Position numbers and translations under genes: made by a program
The notes under the pieces: generated by a model
Databases searched by the model: none
What the model was told of the DNA's origin: nothing
Seen by the model: only the letters and a program-made list of their open reading frames with translations
Assembly (NCBI RefSeq): GCF_013055795.1
Contig: NZ_JABETO010000015.1
Location: 62,001-126,000, forward strand
DNA: 64,000 nt
Source: Streptomyces sp. I05A-00742
GTDB lineage: Bacteria > Actinomycetota > Actinomycetes > Streptomycetales > Streptomycetaceae
Direction of reading: 5' to 3'
Shown: positions 18,494-26,191 of the stretch, piece by piece
Numbering within the stretch: the first letter of the stretch is position 1
How the letters are laid out: each line of letters opens with the position of its first letter

Positions 18494-19327
18494 ATGGGAC
18501 GGGTCACCGCACGCCGCCGCGTCATCCGCATCCGGGACGGCGCGGTGAACGCGCGTTCCGACACCCTGGTGGCGGAGGAGCCGCTGGAGATCCGGCTCAA
18601 CGGCAAACCGCTGGCGATCACCATGCGCACGCCGGGCGACGACTTCGCGCTCGCCGCGGGTTTCCTGGTCAGCGAGGGGGTGCTCGGGCGGGCCGAGGAG
18701 CTGGCGAACATCGTCTACTGCGCGGGGGCCACGGACGATGGCTCGAACACGTACAACGTCGTCGACGTCCGGCTCGCCCCCGGTGTGCCCGTCCCCGAGG
18801 TGAGCCTCGAACGCAACGTCTACACCACGTCGTCGTGCGGCCTGTGCGGCAAGGCGAGCCTGGACGCCGTCCGGACCACGGCCCGGTGGCCGGTGGCAGA
18901 CGGTCCCGTGCCGGTGCGGCTCACCACGGACCTGCTGGCCGCCCTTCCCGACCGGCTGCGCGCGGCCCAGACGGTCTTCGACCGCACGGGCGGTCTGCAC
19001 GGGGCCGCCCTCTTCACGGCGGAGGGCGAACTGCTGGACGTCCGCGAGGACGTGGGGCGGCACAACGCGGTCGACAAACTCGTGGGGCGTGCGTTGCGCG
19101 AGGGGTCCCTGCCGCTGTCCGGGACCGTGCTGCTCGTCTCGGGGCGGGCCTCCTTCGAACTGGCGCAGAAGGCGGCCATGGCGGGAATCCCCGTGCTGGC
19201 GGCGGTGTCGGCTCCGTCGTCCCTGGCCGTCGACCTGGCGGTGGAGACGGGGATGACCCTGGTGGGGTTCCTGCGCGGCTCCTCGATGAACGTGTACGCG
19301 GGCGAGGAGCGCGTCGTGATGCCGTGA
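18494..19327 (+). CDS. fdhD: Formate dehydrogenase accessory sulfurtransferase FdhD
   Basis: A 277-residue FdhD. It carries sulfur from the IscS persulfide to the bis-MGD molybdenum cofactor and so activates formate dehydrogenase. The N-terminal segment VAEEPLEIRLNGKPLAITMRT is the family opening, followed by PGDDFALAAGFLVSEGV. The redox-active CGLCGK loop (near residue 115) holds both conserved cysteines, and EDVGRHNAVDKLVG and SGRASFELAQKA are the other signatures. No formate dehydrogenase subunit is present in the window, so the client enzyme is elsewhere. Length and motifs are complete. Confidence 0.96.
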   Translation: MGRVTARRRVIRIRDGAVNARSDTLVAEEPLEIRLNGKPLAITMRTPGDDFALAAGFLVSEGVLGRAEELANIVYCAGATDDGSNTYNVVDVRLAPGVPVPEVSLERNVYTTSSCGLCGKASLDAVRTTARWPVADGPVPVRLTTDLLAALPDRLRAAQTVFDRTGGLHGAALFTAEGELLDVREDVGRHNAVDKLVGRALREGSLPLSGTVLLVSGRASFELAQKAAMAGIPVLAAVSAPSSLAVDLAVETGMTLVGFLRGSSMNVYAGEERVVMP

Positions 19328-19360
19328 CGGGACGGCGCGCGGGCAGCCGTCGTCCTTGCC

Positions 19361-19501
19361 GCGTGTGGCCACGAGGCCTCCGCCGGACGACCCGCCGCGT
19401 GAAGCCGCCAGGCCCCGCCCGACCTCCCGCCGCGTGAGGCCACAAGGCCCCGTCCGAGGGCCCGCCGCGTGAAGCCACAAGGCCCCGCCCGACAGCCCCG
19501 C
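19361..19501. repeat. Four-unit 35-bp tandem repeat between fdhD and the GAP1 gene
   Basis: Units at 19361-19396 (36 bp), 19397-19431, 19432-19466 and 19467-19501 (35 bp each). Each starts GCGTG, runs through a GCCAC..AGGCC core and ends in a G/C-rich CCGCC or CCCGC tail. The array fills nearly the whole gap between two converging genes. Because 35 is not a multiple of three it is not a coding repeat. It could act as a terminator, a nucleoid-protein site or a variable tandem locus. Confidence 0.85.
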
Positions 19502-19502
19502 G

Positions 19503-21830
19503 TCAGTCCGCCCGTGTCCTCGCGCCGGCCGTCCGGCGCAGGGAGCCGAGCCGGCCGAGGACGCCGGGGCGTCTGTTCCAGTCGAGGAACATCTCGGCCC
19601 AGGGGCCGTCCTGTTCGCTCAGGAACCACTGGACTTCGTCCAGCTCCTCACGGGTCATCCGGCGGACGGCGGGGCGCAGCACCGAGGACAGCAGGTCGTT
19701 GCGGATGTCGTCCCAGAGCTCGCTCGTGGCGGGCTCGGTGTGCCAGGCGACGAAGCACACGCCCGCGAACTCGGGCGACCGGCGCAGGACGAGGTCCGCG
19801 AGCCCGCTGCGGGCCATGCGTGCGTAAGCGGTGATCAGTTCCTCGTCGCCGGAGCGGACCAGTGCGGACAGGTCCTCGTGGCAGGGCTCGCCGGAGAGCA
19901 GTCTGCGGGTGAGGGCGCCGCACACGCGCTCGTCGATGGCCGGCTCCAGGGGTGCGGCCTGTTCGCGGAGGGCGAGGATCCGGGCGGCGAAGCCGGGCTG
20001 TTCCTCTCCGTCCTCAAGGGCTCCCGCCTGGTCGAGGAGGAGCAGCGCGGCGTGCCGGCGGGGGTCGAGCCGGTGTCCGCAGCGCAGTATCAACGTCCTG
20101 GCGACGGCGGGGGCGTGCTCGTCGTCGGGCCCGCTCTCCAGGACGGACCGGACGAACGCGTCATCGAGCCCCGCGGCGCGGTGCCGTTCGGCGGGGAGGC
20201 GGGACAGCAGGGCGGCGGCCTCCGCCGGGGTGGGCCGGGCGCTGCCCCAGACCAGGCGGTAGGCGGTGCGCAGGACGGAGGGGTCGGAGCCGTGGCGGCG
20301 TCCGGCCCTTCCGATCAGCGCGGCGAGGAGCTCGGTGCGGTCCTCGTCCGGCGGGAGCGGCCGGTCGGCGACGGCGGCCGCCATGCGCAGGTGGGGGCGG
20401 TCGGCCAGTTCACCCTTCGGGAAGCCGGCGGTGAGGAGGCGGACGACGGACGCCGGGTCGCCCGTGGCCGCGGTGCGCTCCAGGGTGTCGAGGACGGCGG
20501 CCGTGAGCCCCGGGCGCGCGGTGACCGCCGACCACACCCGTTCCCGGTCCTGCGCGCCGTCGCCCAGCAGGGCGGCGCTCAGGCGGGCGGTGAGCACGGG
20601 GCTGTGGCCGGCGCGCAGGGCTTCCGCGAGACGGAGGAGGGACAGCACCTGTTCGAGCGGTTCGCCGGGGGCCGCGCGGTCGAGTTCCGCGCGCAGGTCG
20701 CGTCTGAGCCGTTCGCCGGGCGCGCTGGACGTCAAGGGCGTGAACTGCTCGGCTAGTTCGGCCAGTGCCGCCCATTCGGCGGACATACGGGGGGTGCTGC
20801 CCTCGGCCAGCGCGCCGATCACCGGGTCCAGCAGGGTGCTGTCGGGGCGGTCGCCGGAGGCGTGGAGGCGTGCCCAGCGGGCGGCGGCCGTGCGTCCGGG
20901 CGAGTCCAGGAGGATGCCCTCCCGGAGCGCGACGGCGGCGAGGCGGCCGGCGTCGTGCGTCGTGTCGCGGTCGGCGGCCGTGCGGAGCCGGGCGGCCTCC
21001 GTGAACAGCGCGGGTTTTCCGGCCAGGAGGATGCGGGCGGCCACGGCCGCCCAGGGGTCCGGCTCGTCGCGGACGGGGCTGGACTGGCCGCCCGCGCAGT
21101 CGTGGACGCGGTAGCGGCGGTCGGCCGCCACATGGGCGTAGTCGAAGTCCGAGCCGGGGAAGGCGCCGACGATCTGGTGCCGGGCGAGCAGGGGGCGGCG
21201 GGTGTAGGTGGTGAAGGTGAGGCGGTCGGCGAGTTCGCGGGGCAGGACGGCGCTGGCGACGGCGATCCAGTGCGCGATGTGGGTGGTGTCCCGTTCGATG
21301 ACGAGGAGTTGGGGCGAGTCGGGGCTGCGGAAGAGGGCCCGTACGTCCGTGAGGAAGGGCTCCAGCCGCTCGGCGCGGGCGGTGACGAACTCCAGCAGCC
21401 CCGCCTTGCCGATGCGCCGGGCCGGCGCGAGGGCGGTCATGACGTCCGGGACCCCGTCACCTGGGGTGGAGTCGGCCCAGGAGGGGGACTCCCACGCCTC
21501 GATGGGCAGCAGGCCGCCGGGCAGGGGGCCGTCCTGCGTCAGCCGGACCGCGTGGGCGTGGAAGGCGTGGCGTCGGCCGCGGAGGTAAGTGCCGGTGCAC
21601 ACGGTGCGGCAGAGCAGCCGGGTGCCGTCGGAGAGTCGGTTGTGGCTGAAGACAACCGGGAGGCCGGTGAGTTCGTCCGGGGCGGTGCCGGGGCCGGCGT
21701 CCGGCGGCTCGTACGCGAGCAGCGCCTCGGTCTCCCCCAGCAGAAGGGCGGGCAGGTCGGCGCTGGCGGCCGTGAAGCGGGGGCCCGATGCCGCGGACGA
21801 GCAGGAGTAGTGCAGCTGTTGCAGGGTCAC
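19503..21830 (-). CDS. GTPase-associated protein 1 (GAP1)-related protein, orphan
   Basis: A 775-residue protein. The N-terminus (LQQLHYSCSSAASGPRF, then LLGETEALLAYEPPD and VVFSHNRLSDGTRLLCRTV) matches what I recall of the GAP1-N2 domain of actinobacterial GTPase-associated systems. The remainder is a long alpha-helical region rich in Leu/Ala/Arg. GTG 21830 is chosen because GAAAGGAG precedes it with good spacing. In known systems GAP1 is encoded with TRAFAC GTPases and vWA/MoxR-type ATPases in predicted conflict modules. None of those partners is present here: fdhD converges downstream and low-complexity DNA lies upstream. The family call is from memory of conserved motifs. Confidence 0.72.
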   Translation of the reverse strand: MTLQQLHYSCSSAASGPRFTAASADLPALLLGETEALLAYEPPDAGPGTAPDELTGLPVVFSHNRLSDGTRLLCRTVCTGTYLRGRRHAFHAHAVRLTQDGPLPGGLLPIEAWESPSWADSTPGDGVPDVMTALAPARRIGKAGLLEFVTARAERLEPFLTDVRALFRSPDSPQLLVIERDTTHIAHWIAVASAVLPRELADRLTFTTYTRRPLLARHQIVGAFPGSDFDYAHVAADRRYRVHDCAGGQSSPVRDEPDPWAAVAARILLAGKPALFTEAARLRTAADRDTTHDAGRLAAVALREGILLDSPGRTAAARWARLHASGDRPDSTLLDPVIGALAEGSTPRMSAEWAALAELAEQFTPLTSSAPGERLRRDLRAELDRAAPGEPLEQVLSLLRLAEALRAGHSPVLTARLSAALLGDGAQDRERVWSAVTARPGLTAAVLDTLERTAATGDPASVVRLLTAGFPKGELADRPHLRMAAAVADRPLPPDEDRTELLAALIGRAGRRHGSDPSVLRTAYRLVWGSARPTPAEAAALLSRLPAERHRAAGLDDAFVRSVLESGPDDEHAPAVARTLILRCGHRLDPRRHAALLLLDQAGALEDGEEQPGFAARILALREQAAPLEPAIDERVCGALTRRLLSGEPCHEDLSALVRSGDEELITAYARMARSGLADLVLRRSPEFAGVCFVAWHTEPATSELWDDIRNDLLSSVLRPAVRRMTREELDEVQWFLSEQDGPWAEMFLDWNRRPGVLGRLGSLRRTAGARTRAD

Positions 21831-22518
21831 TCGGGCTCCTTTCGTGCGGGGGTGCGCATTTTTCGTGCGGGGGTGCGCTTGCGGGGCGAGGGGACGCGCG
21901 GTGGCATGCGCCGGCGGCACTCCTCCGGCGGCGGGAGCGGGGACGGCGGCCGCGCGCCGGGGAGAGGCGTCGGGCCGGTGCCGGGCGGCCGGACTCCACG
22001 GCGGTCCGGCGGGCGCGGATCCCGTTCCCGGGCGTCGATACGGAGACCCGGCGTACGTGGGTCCGGTGTGCGTGCATCACGGGCGCCGGAGCGGAGGCGG
22101 CGGTGCGGGGTTCCGGCCCGGACGGCTTGTGGCGGGCCGTACGGGACGCGGGGCGCGGCGGGGCGTGACGCGAGGGCCGGCTGCCCGCTCGTCAAATGCT
22201 GTCGGCCGGAACGCGGTTCGTCCGGGATCGGCCTCCCGCCCGGCGTCCCGTATCCGTTCCGCGGACCGTATCCGTTCCGCGGACCGTTCCCGCCCCGCGG
22301 ACCGTATCGCGGAACTCTGCGGCCCCCGTGGTCCCCGAGGCCCCACGCCACTCGAACCACCCCTCATCCTCGACCGCCCGTCCGCGCGAAGCCATCCCAC
22401 CAGATCCGCGGTGAGGGCGTCCTGTGTTTCGGTGAATACCGGTACCGACCCGGCACCGGCCCGGCCCCACCGTGCCGGCGCCCCTGCGGCACCGCCCGCC
22501 GGCATCCACCGGAACGCG
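21831..22518. other. 688-bp low-complexity region without a convincing gene
   Basis: It contains a direct repeat of TTTCGTGCGGGGGTGCGC (starting near 21840 and 21862) and an 18-bp tandem array (22249-22313). A minus-strand ORF (22360-21827, 177 codons, Gly/Pro/Arg-rich, NGYGPRNGYG) overlaps the GAP1 start by the sequence GTGA, which could mean translational coupling. Another frame, 22509-22192, is also open. Both lack a clear ribosome-binding site and any family resemblance, so neither is called. Confidence 0.5.
22249..22313. repeat. 18-bp tandem repeat (three units plus partial)
   Basis: CGTATCCGTTCCGCGGAC occurs twice perfectly (22249-22266, 22267-22284), once with changes (22285-22302) and once truncated (to 22313). 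It encodes the repeated NGYGPR or TDTVRG segments in the open minus-strand frames. Confidence 0.8.
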
Positions 22519-22980
22519 TCAGCCCTCGTCGACGACCCGGGCGAGCAGGTCGAGGAACAGCCGGCGCTCGGCGGGCGAAAGAGCGGAGAGCAACGCCTCG
22601 TTGGCCTCGTCCCCGAGCCGCGTGAGGCGGTCGAGACGCCTGCGGCCCTCGTCGGTGAGCGTGATGGCGTTCTTGCGGCGGTCGGACGGGTCGGGGGCAC
22701 GGGTGATCAGCTCCTTCGCCTGGAGTTCGTTGAGGATGCCGACCATGTCCTTCGGGTCGAACCCGGTGGTGCGGCCGAGCTCGGCCTGGGCGACGGGGCC
22801 CAGGTCGGCCACGGCGGAGAGCACGGCGTGGTGGGGCATCCGCATGCCGTCCTGCGCGAGGGCGTCCGAGACGAGGCGGCGGCCGCGGGCGGAGGCGCGG
22901 TTGAGCAGCCAGCTCGGGAGGGACTGGATACGGGCAAGGGTGGGTTCGCCGGCGTCGGCTTCCGTACGGGTGTGTGCCAT
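22519..22980 (-). CDS. MarR family transcriptional regulator
   Basis: A 153-residue winged-helix repressor. Helix-turn-helix: QAELGRTTGFDPKDMVGILNELQAKELI, followed by the wing PDPSDRRKNAITLTDEG, the classical MarR signature. ATG 22980 is preferred over in-frame upstream codons. No Shine-Dalgarno is visible, and a TATCCT -10-like box lies six bases before the ATG, which suggests a leaderless transcript. The gene is divergent from a quinone oxidoreductase, and three 17-bp palindromes lie in the gap, one over its own promoter. It therefore probably represses both genes and responds to a quinone or phenolic ligand. Confidence 0.93.
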   Translation of the reverse strand: MAHTRTEADAGEPTLARIQSLPSWLLNRASARGRRLVSDALAQDGMRMPHHAVLSAVADLGPVAQAELGRTTGFDPKDMVGILNELQAKELITRAPDPSDRRKNAITLTDEGRRRLDRLTRLGDEANEALLSALSPAERRLFLDLLARVVDEG

Positions 22981-23002
22981 GGGTCGAGGATAGCGGGAAA
23001 GT

Positions 23003-23019
23003 CGTTGGGATTCCCTACG
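23003..23019. promoter_or_regulatory. MarR operator O1 (imperfect 17-bp palindrome)
   Basis: CGTTGGGATTCCCTACG, one mismatch from the perfect site at 23063. It lies over the presumed marR promoter, consistent with autoregulation. Confidence 0.7.
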
Positions 23020-23025
23020 AAAAAC

Positions 23026-23042
23026 CATTGGACTTCCCAACG
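23026..23042. promoter_or_regulatory. MarR operator O2 overlapping the -35 box
   Basis: CATTGGACTTCCCAACG, 23 bp from O1 start to start. It covers the TTGGAC -35 element of the oxidoreductase promoter. Confidence 0.7.
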
Positions 23043-23056
23043 GCATCCGGTATCGT
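23028..23056 (+). promoter_or_regulatory. Sigma70-like promoter of the quinone oxidoreductase
   Basis: TTGGAC (23028-23033), a 17-bp spacer, then TATCGT (23051-23056). Spacing is ideal and the transcript would start about 55 bp before the ATG, inside or just before operator O3. Confidence 0.7.
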
Positions 23057-23062
23057 CGTAGC

Positions 23063-23079
23063 CGTTGGGAGTCCCAACG
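23063..23079. promoter_or_regulatory. MarR operator O3 (perfect 17-bp palindrome)
   Basis: CGTTGGGAGTCCCAACG is perfectly symmetrical about its central base and lies at the predicted +1, a position where a bound repressor blocks transcription. Confidence 0.75.
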
Positions 23080-23117
23080 AAGGCACCCGATGAAGCCGAC
23101 GCCTGTGGAGGTGCACC

Positions 23118-24050
23118 ATGCGACGTGTCCGCTATGCCGAGAACGGCGGCCCCGAGGTACTGCGGGTCGAGAAGGCGGAGATCCCCCGGCCCGGCCCGGG
23201 TGAACTGCTCCTTCGCGCCGAGGCGATCGGCGTCACCCTGCCCGTGGTGCGCAGGGTCCGCGAGGGTGGCCTGCCCTTGCCCGCGGGGATCGGCGGCGAG
23301 GTGGCGGGAGAGATCGTCGCGGTCGGCCGGGACGTGACCGGGTTCCGGGTGGGCGAGCGCGTCACCGGCCTCTGCTTCGTGGACGCCTACGCCGACTACT
23401 CCCTCCTGCACACGTCGATGGCCTCACCCGTGCCCGAGGGCGCGAGCTCCACCGATGCCGTCGCCCTGGTCCGCTGCGGACTCGTCGCCAGAGGCGCGTA
23501 CGAGGCGGCGCGACCGGCCGAGGGCGAGTCGGTACTGGTCACGGCCGCGGCGAGCGGCGCGGGGCATCTCGCCCTGCAGATCGCCCGGGCCCGTGGAGCC
23601 GGACGCGTGGTCGCGGCGGTGAGCTCGCCGGACAAGGCCGGGTTCGTCCGATCGCTGGGCGCCGACGAGATCGTCACCTACGAGCGGGAGTCCTGGGGCG
23701 AGCCGGTGGACATCGTGCTGGACGCGGTCGGCGGCACCCTCCTCTCCCCCGCGGTGGGCGCCCTGGCCCCCGGCGGACGGCTGGTGGCCTACAGCTCGGG
23801 CGGAGGGACCATCCAGGCGTACGACCTGCTGGTGGGCGCCAAATCGGTGGTCGGCTTCCAGATGGCGCTGATAGCCCGTCACCGGCCCGCGGTGATGGAG
23901 CGGTGGCGCCGGGACCTCTGGGCACTGTTCGCCGAGGGCCGGCTGCGGCCGTGCGTCCATGCCGAGCTGCCCCTGGAGGACGCCGCCAAGGCACACGAGA
24001 TCATCGAATCGCGCGCCAATCAGGGAAAGGTGGTCCTGCGCCCGGCGTGA
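23118..24050 (+). CDS. MDR-family NADPH:quinone oxidoreductase
   Basis: A 310-residue zinc-independent medium-chain reductase. The N-terminal half has RVEKAEIPRPGPGELLLRAEAIGV and GGEVAGEIVAVG. The cofactor half has VLVTAAASGAGHLALQIAR in place of the AAxGGVG motif and later IVLDAVGGTLL. No catalytic or structural zinc cysteines are seen, as expected for quinone reductases. GGAGG lies 6 bp before the ATG. Its promoter carries MarR operators, so it is probably induced by quinone or electrophile stress. The next gene on the strand starts about 85 bp further and is functionally unrelated. Confidence 0.92.
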   Translation: MRRVRYAENGGPEVLRVEKAEIPRPGPGELLLRAEAIGVTLPVVRRVREGGLPLPAGIGGEVAGEIVAVGRDVTGFRVGERVTGLCFVDAYADYSLLHTSMASPVPEGASSTDAVALVRCGLVARGAYEAARPAEGESVLVTAAASGAGHLALQIARARGAGRVVAAVSSPDKAGFVRSLGADEIVTYERESWGEPVDIVLDAVGGTLLSPAVGALAPGGRLVAYSSGGGTIQAYDLLVGAKSVVGFQMALIARHRPAVMERWRRDLWALFAEGRLRPCVHAELPLEDAAKAHEIIESRANQGKVVLRPA

Positions 24051-24135
24051 CGCCGCCGACGTGCCGGTGCGGTGCTGTCCCATGGTCCGTGTGAGAAGAC
24101 GACCCGGCGGACCGTACGGTGACCCACCCCGACCG

Positions 24136-26130
24136 ATGAGGACCCGGGCGGTGGGCGTCCTCCTGGCCGGGGCGCTGCTCCTCCCGCTGCCCCTGCCCCG
24201 GGCGGCGGGGATCACGGGCCCGGGGGCTCCGCCGGGGACCGGAAGGGCGTCGCCCGCGCGGCAGGAGCCGGTGTTCGAGGAGCGGGTGCTCTTCAAGGCG
24301 GGGGACGAACTCGGGCACGCGTACGCCTGTTACCGCATTCCCGCGATCGTCACCACCGGCCGCGGCACGCTTCTCGCCTTCGCGGAGGGCAGGAAGCACA
24401 ACTGCGGGGACGCCACCGACATCGACATCGTCCTCAAGCGTTCCACCGACGGTGGCCGCACCTGGACGTCTCCGCGGGTCGTCAACGAGGGCGGCGGTGA
24501 CACCTACGGGAATCCCGTGCCGATCGTGGACCGCGGGAGCGGGCGGGTCCTCCTGGCCGCCACGTCCAACCGGGGCCGCGAGGACGCGGGGAACTGTGCC
24601 ACTCCCTGCGAGCGCGTGCCTCACCTCCAGTACAGCGACGACGACGGAAGGAGCTGGTCACGACCGCGCACCCTGGCCGCCGGCCTGCGGCCGCGCGACT
24701 GGAACTCCTGGTACGCGACGGGCCCGGGACACGGGATCCAGCTGGCCCACGGCCCGCACCGGGGGCGGCTGTTGGTCGGGGTCAACGCGGAGGCCCACGA
24801 CGGCGCCCGGGCCACCGCGAACCACGCGGCCCTGGCCTACAGCGACGACGGAGGTGCCCACTGGCGGCTCGGCGCCGTGGACACCCACCGAGTCGCACCG
24901 GACGGCACCTACCGGCAGAAACCCTCCGAGCTGACCCTGGCCGAGCGGGACGACGGCACGGTCTACGTCAACGGACGCGAGCAGAACGGCACGGACCTCG
25001 GGAACCGGGACGAGGCCGTCAGTCACGACGGGGGCGGCACTTTCGCCGGGCCCTTCCGGTCCCTGCCCGACCTGTACACCCCCACAGTGCAGGGCGCCGT
25101 TCTGCCCCTGCGGCCGGGGCGCTGGCTGTTCTCGGCACCCGCCGATCCCGACCGGCGCCGCACGATGACCGTCCGCTCCTCGTACGACCAGGGGCGCACC
25201 TGGGAAGGTGCCGAGCGGGGCCGCCGGGTCACCGGCGACTGGTCCGGTTACTCGGACATGGCGGTGGCGGGGCCCGGCACGGTGGGGCTGCTCTACGAGG
25301 CGGGCCGGGCGGACGCCCGTCAGGAGATCCGCTTCGCCCGGTTCACCGAGGGCTGGCTGGGCCCCCGCCGCGACCTTGGGCCGACCACCCCGGACCGGGC
25401 GCCGGGAGCCGGGGGCGCGGCGGTCCTCGGCAGGGCACGGGCGGTCGGCGGCAGGTTCGGGGACGGGCTGGAATTCGGGGAGATGGACACGGAACGGGGA
25501 GCCGAGAAGGGGGGTGACGGGGTGCGGTTGCCCTATCGGGCGTCCCTCCCGCTGGGGAGCGGGGACTTCACAGCGGCCCTGTGGATCCGCTACGGAGGCG
25601 GGCACCGGAACGGCGAGGAAGGAGGGGAGGGAGGGGAGGCCGGAGAGACAGAGAGGGGCAGGGAACAGCCGTTGCTCTGGATGGGCGGGATCGGGGGTGC
25701 CCCGCAGGTGGCGCTGGTCGGGGATCCGGCGGCGGGACGGGTCACCGGCCGAGTGACCGCCGTCAGCGGCGGTGGGCCGGCACGGACGGTCCGGGTACGG
25801 GCCGGTGGCGCCCCTGCCGACGGGCGCTGGCATCACGTGGTGCTGCGCCGGACGGGCAGCCGGCTCGTGCTCACGGTCGACGGGGTGTCCACGTCCGTGG
25901 CGGGCGCCCCCGGGTCGGTCAGCCGCACCTCGGTGTTCGGGGTGCACCTGGCCCAGCGGCCGGACGGGAGGCAGTCGCTGACCGGGGCGCTGGACGAGGT
26001 GCGGGTCTACCGCCGGGCACTCTCGGACGCCGAGCTCACGGCGTTGCGGAAGAGCAACACCCTGCCGTCCGGCTCCCGGGGCGTCGTGCTCCGGCTGCCG
26101 CTCGACCGGGTGGACCGGGCTCGCGGGTGA
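24136..26130 (+). CDS. Secreted exo-alpha-sialidase with C-terminal LamG domain
   Basis: About 664 residues. The signal peptide is MRTRAVGVLLAGALLLPLPL followed by PRAAG. The catalytic beta-propeller has the YRIPAIV motif (arginine of the carboxylate-binding triad), FAEGRKHNCGDATDIDIV, and Asp boxes STDGGRTW, YSDDDGRSW, YSDDGGAHW, SHDGGGTF and SYDQGRTW. Residues from about 470 form a concanavalin/LamG_3 module (WHHVVLRR, TGALDEVRVYRRALSDAEL). Glu/Gly-rich DNA interrupts the start of that module (EEGGEGGEAGETERGREQ), a low-complexity insertion. The start is uncertain: ATG 24082 would add 18 basic residues before the signal peptide. It probably cleaves terminal sialic acid from glycans outside the cell. 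Confidence 0.9.
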   Translation: MRTRAVGVLLAGALLLPLPLPRAAGITGPGAPPGTGRASPARQEPVFEERVLFKAGDELGHAYACYRIPAIVTTGRGTLLAFAEGRKHNCGDATDIDIVLKRSTDGGRTWTSPRVVNEGGGDTYGNPVPIVDRGSGRVLLAATSNRGREDAGNCATPCERVPHLQYSDDDGRSWSRPRTLAAGLRPRDWNSWYATGPGHGIQLAHGPHRGRLLVGVNAEAHDGARATANHAALAYSDDGGAHWRLGAVDTHRVAPDGTYRQKPSELTLAERDDGTVYVNGREQNGTDLGNRDEAVSHDGGGTFAGPFRSLPDLYTPTVQGAVLPLRPGRWLFSAPADPDRRRTMTVRSSYDQGRTWEGAERGRRVTGDWSGYSDMAVAGPGTVGLLYEAGRADARQEIRFARFTEGWLGPRRDLGPTTPDRAPGAGGAAVLGRARAVGGRFGDGLEFGEMDTERGAEKGGDGVRLPYRASLPLGSGDFTAALWIRYGGGHRNGEEGGEGGEAGETERGREQPLLWMGGIGGAPQVALVGDPAAGRVTGRVTAVSGGGPARTVRVRAGGAPADGRWHHVVLRRTGSRLVLTVDGVSTSVAGAPGSVSRTSVFGVHLAQRPDGRQSLTGALDEVRVYRRALSDAELTALRKSNTLPSGSRGVVLRLPLDRVDRARG

Positions 26131-26191
26131 CGGTCGGCAGGGCATGGGACGCCTGGAGAGGATGGTGAACAGCGGAGAGGAGAGGCGGTGC

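Noticed and set aside
19361..19501. CRISPR array
   Set aside because: The four 35-bp units are contiguous tandem copies without unique spacers, and there are no cas genes.
22192..22509. 105-codon minus-strand ORF over the 18-bp array
   Set aside because: Composed largely of repeat-derived residues, competing with another open frame in the same DNA; no start signal.
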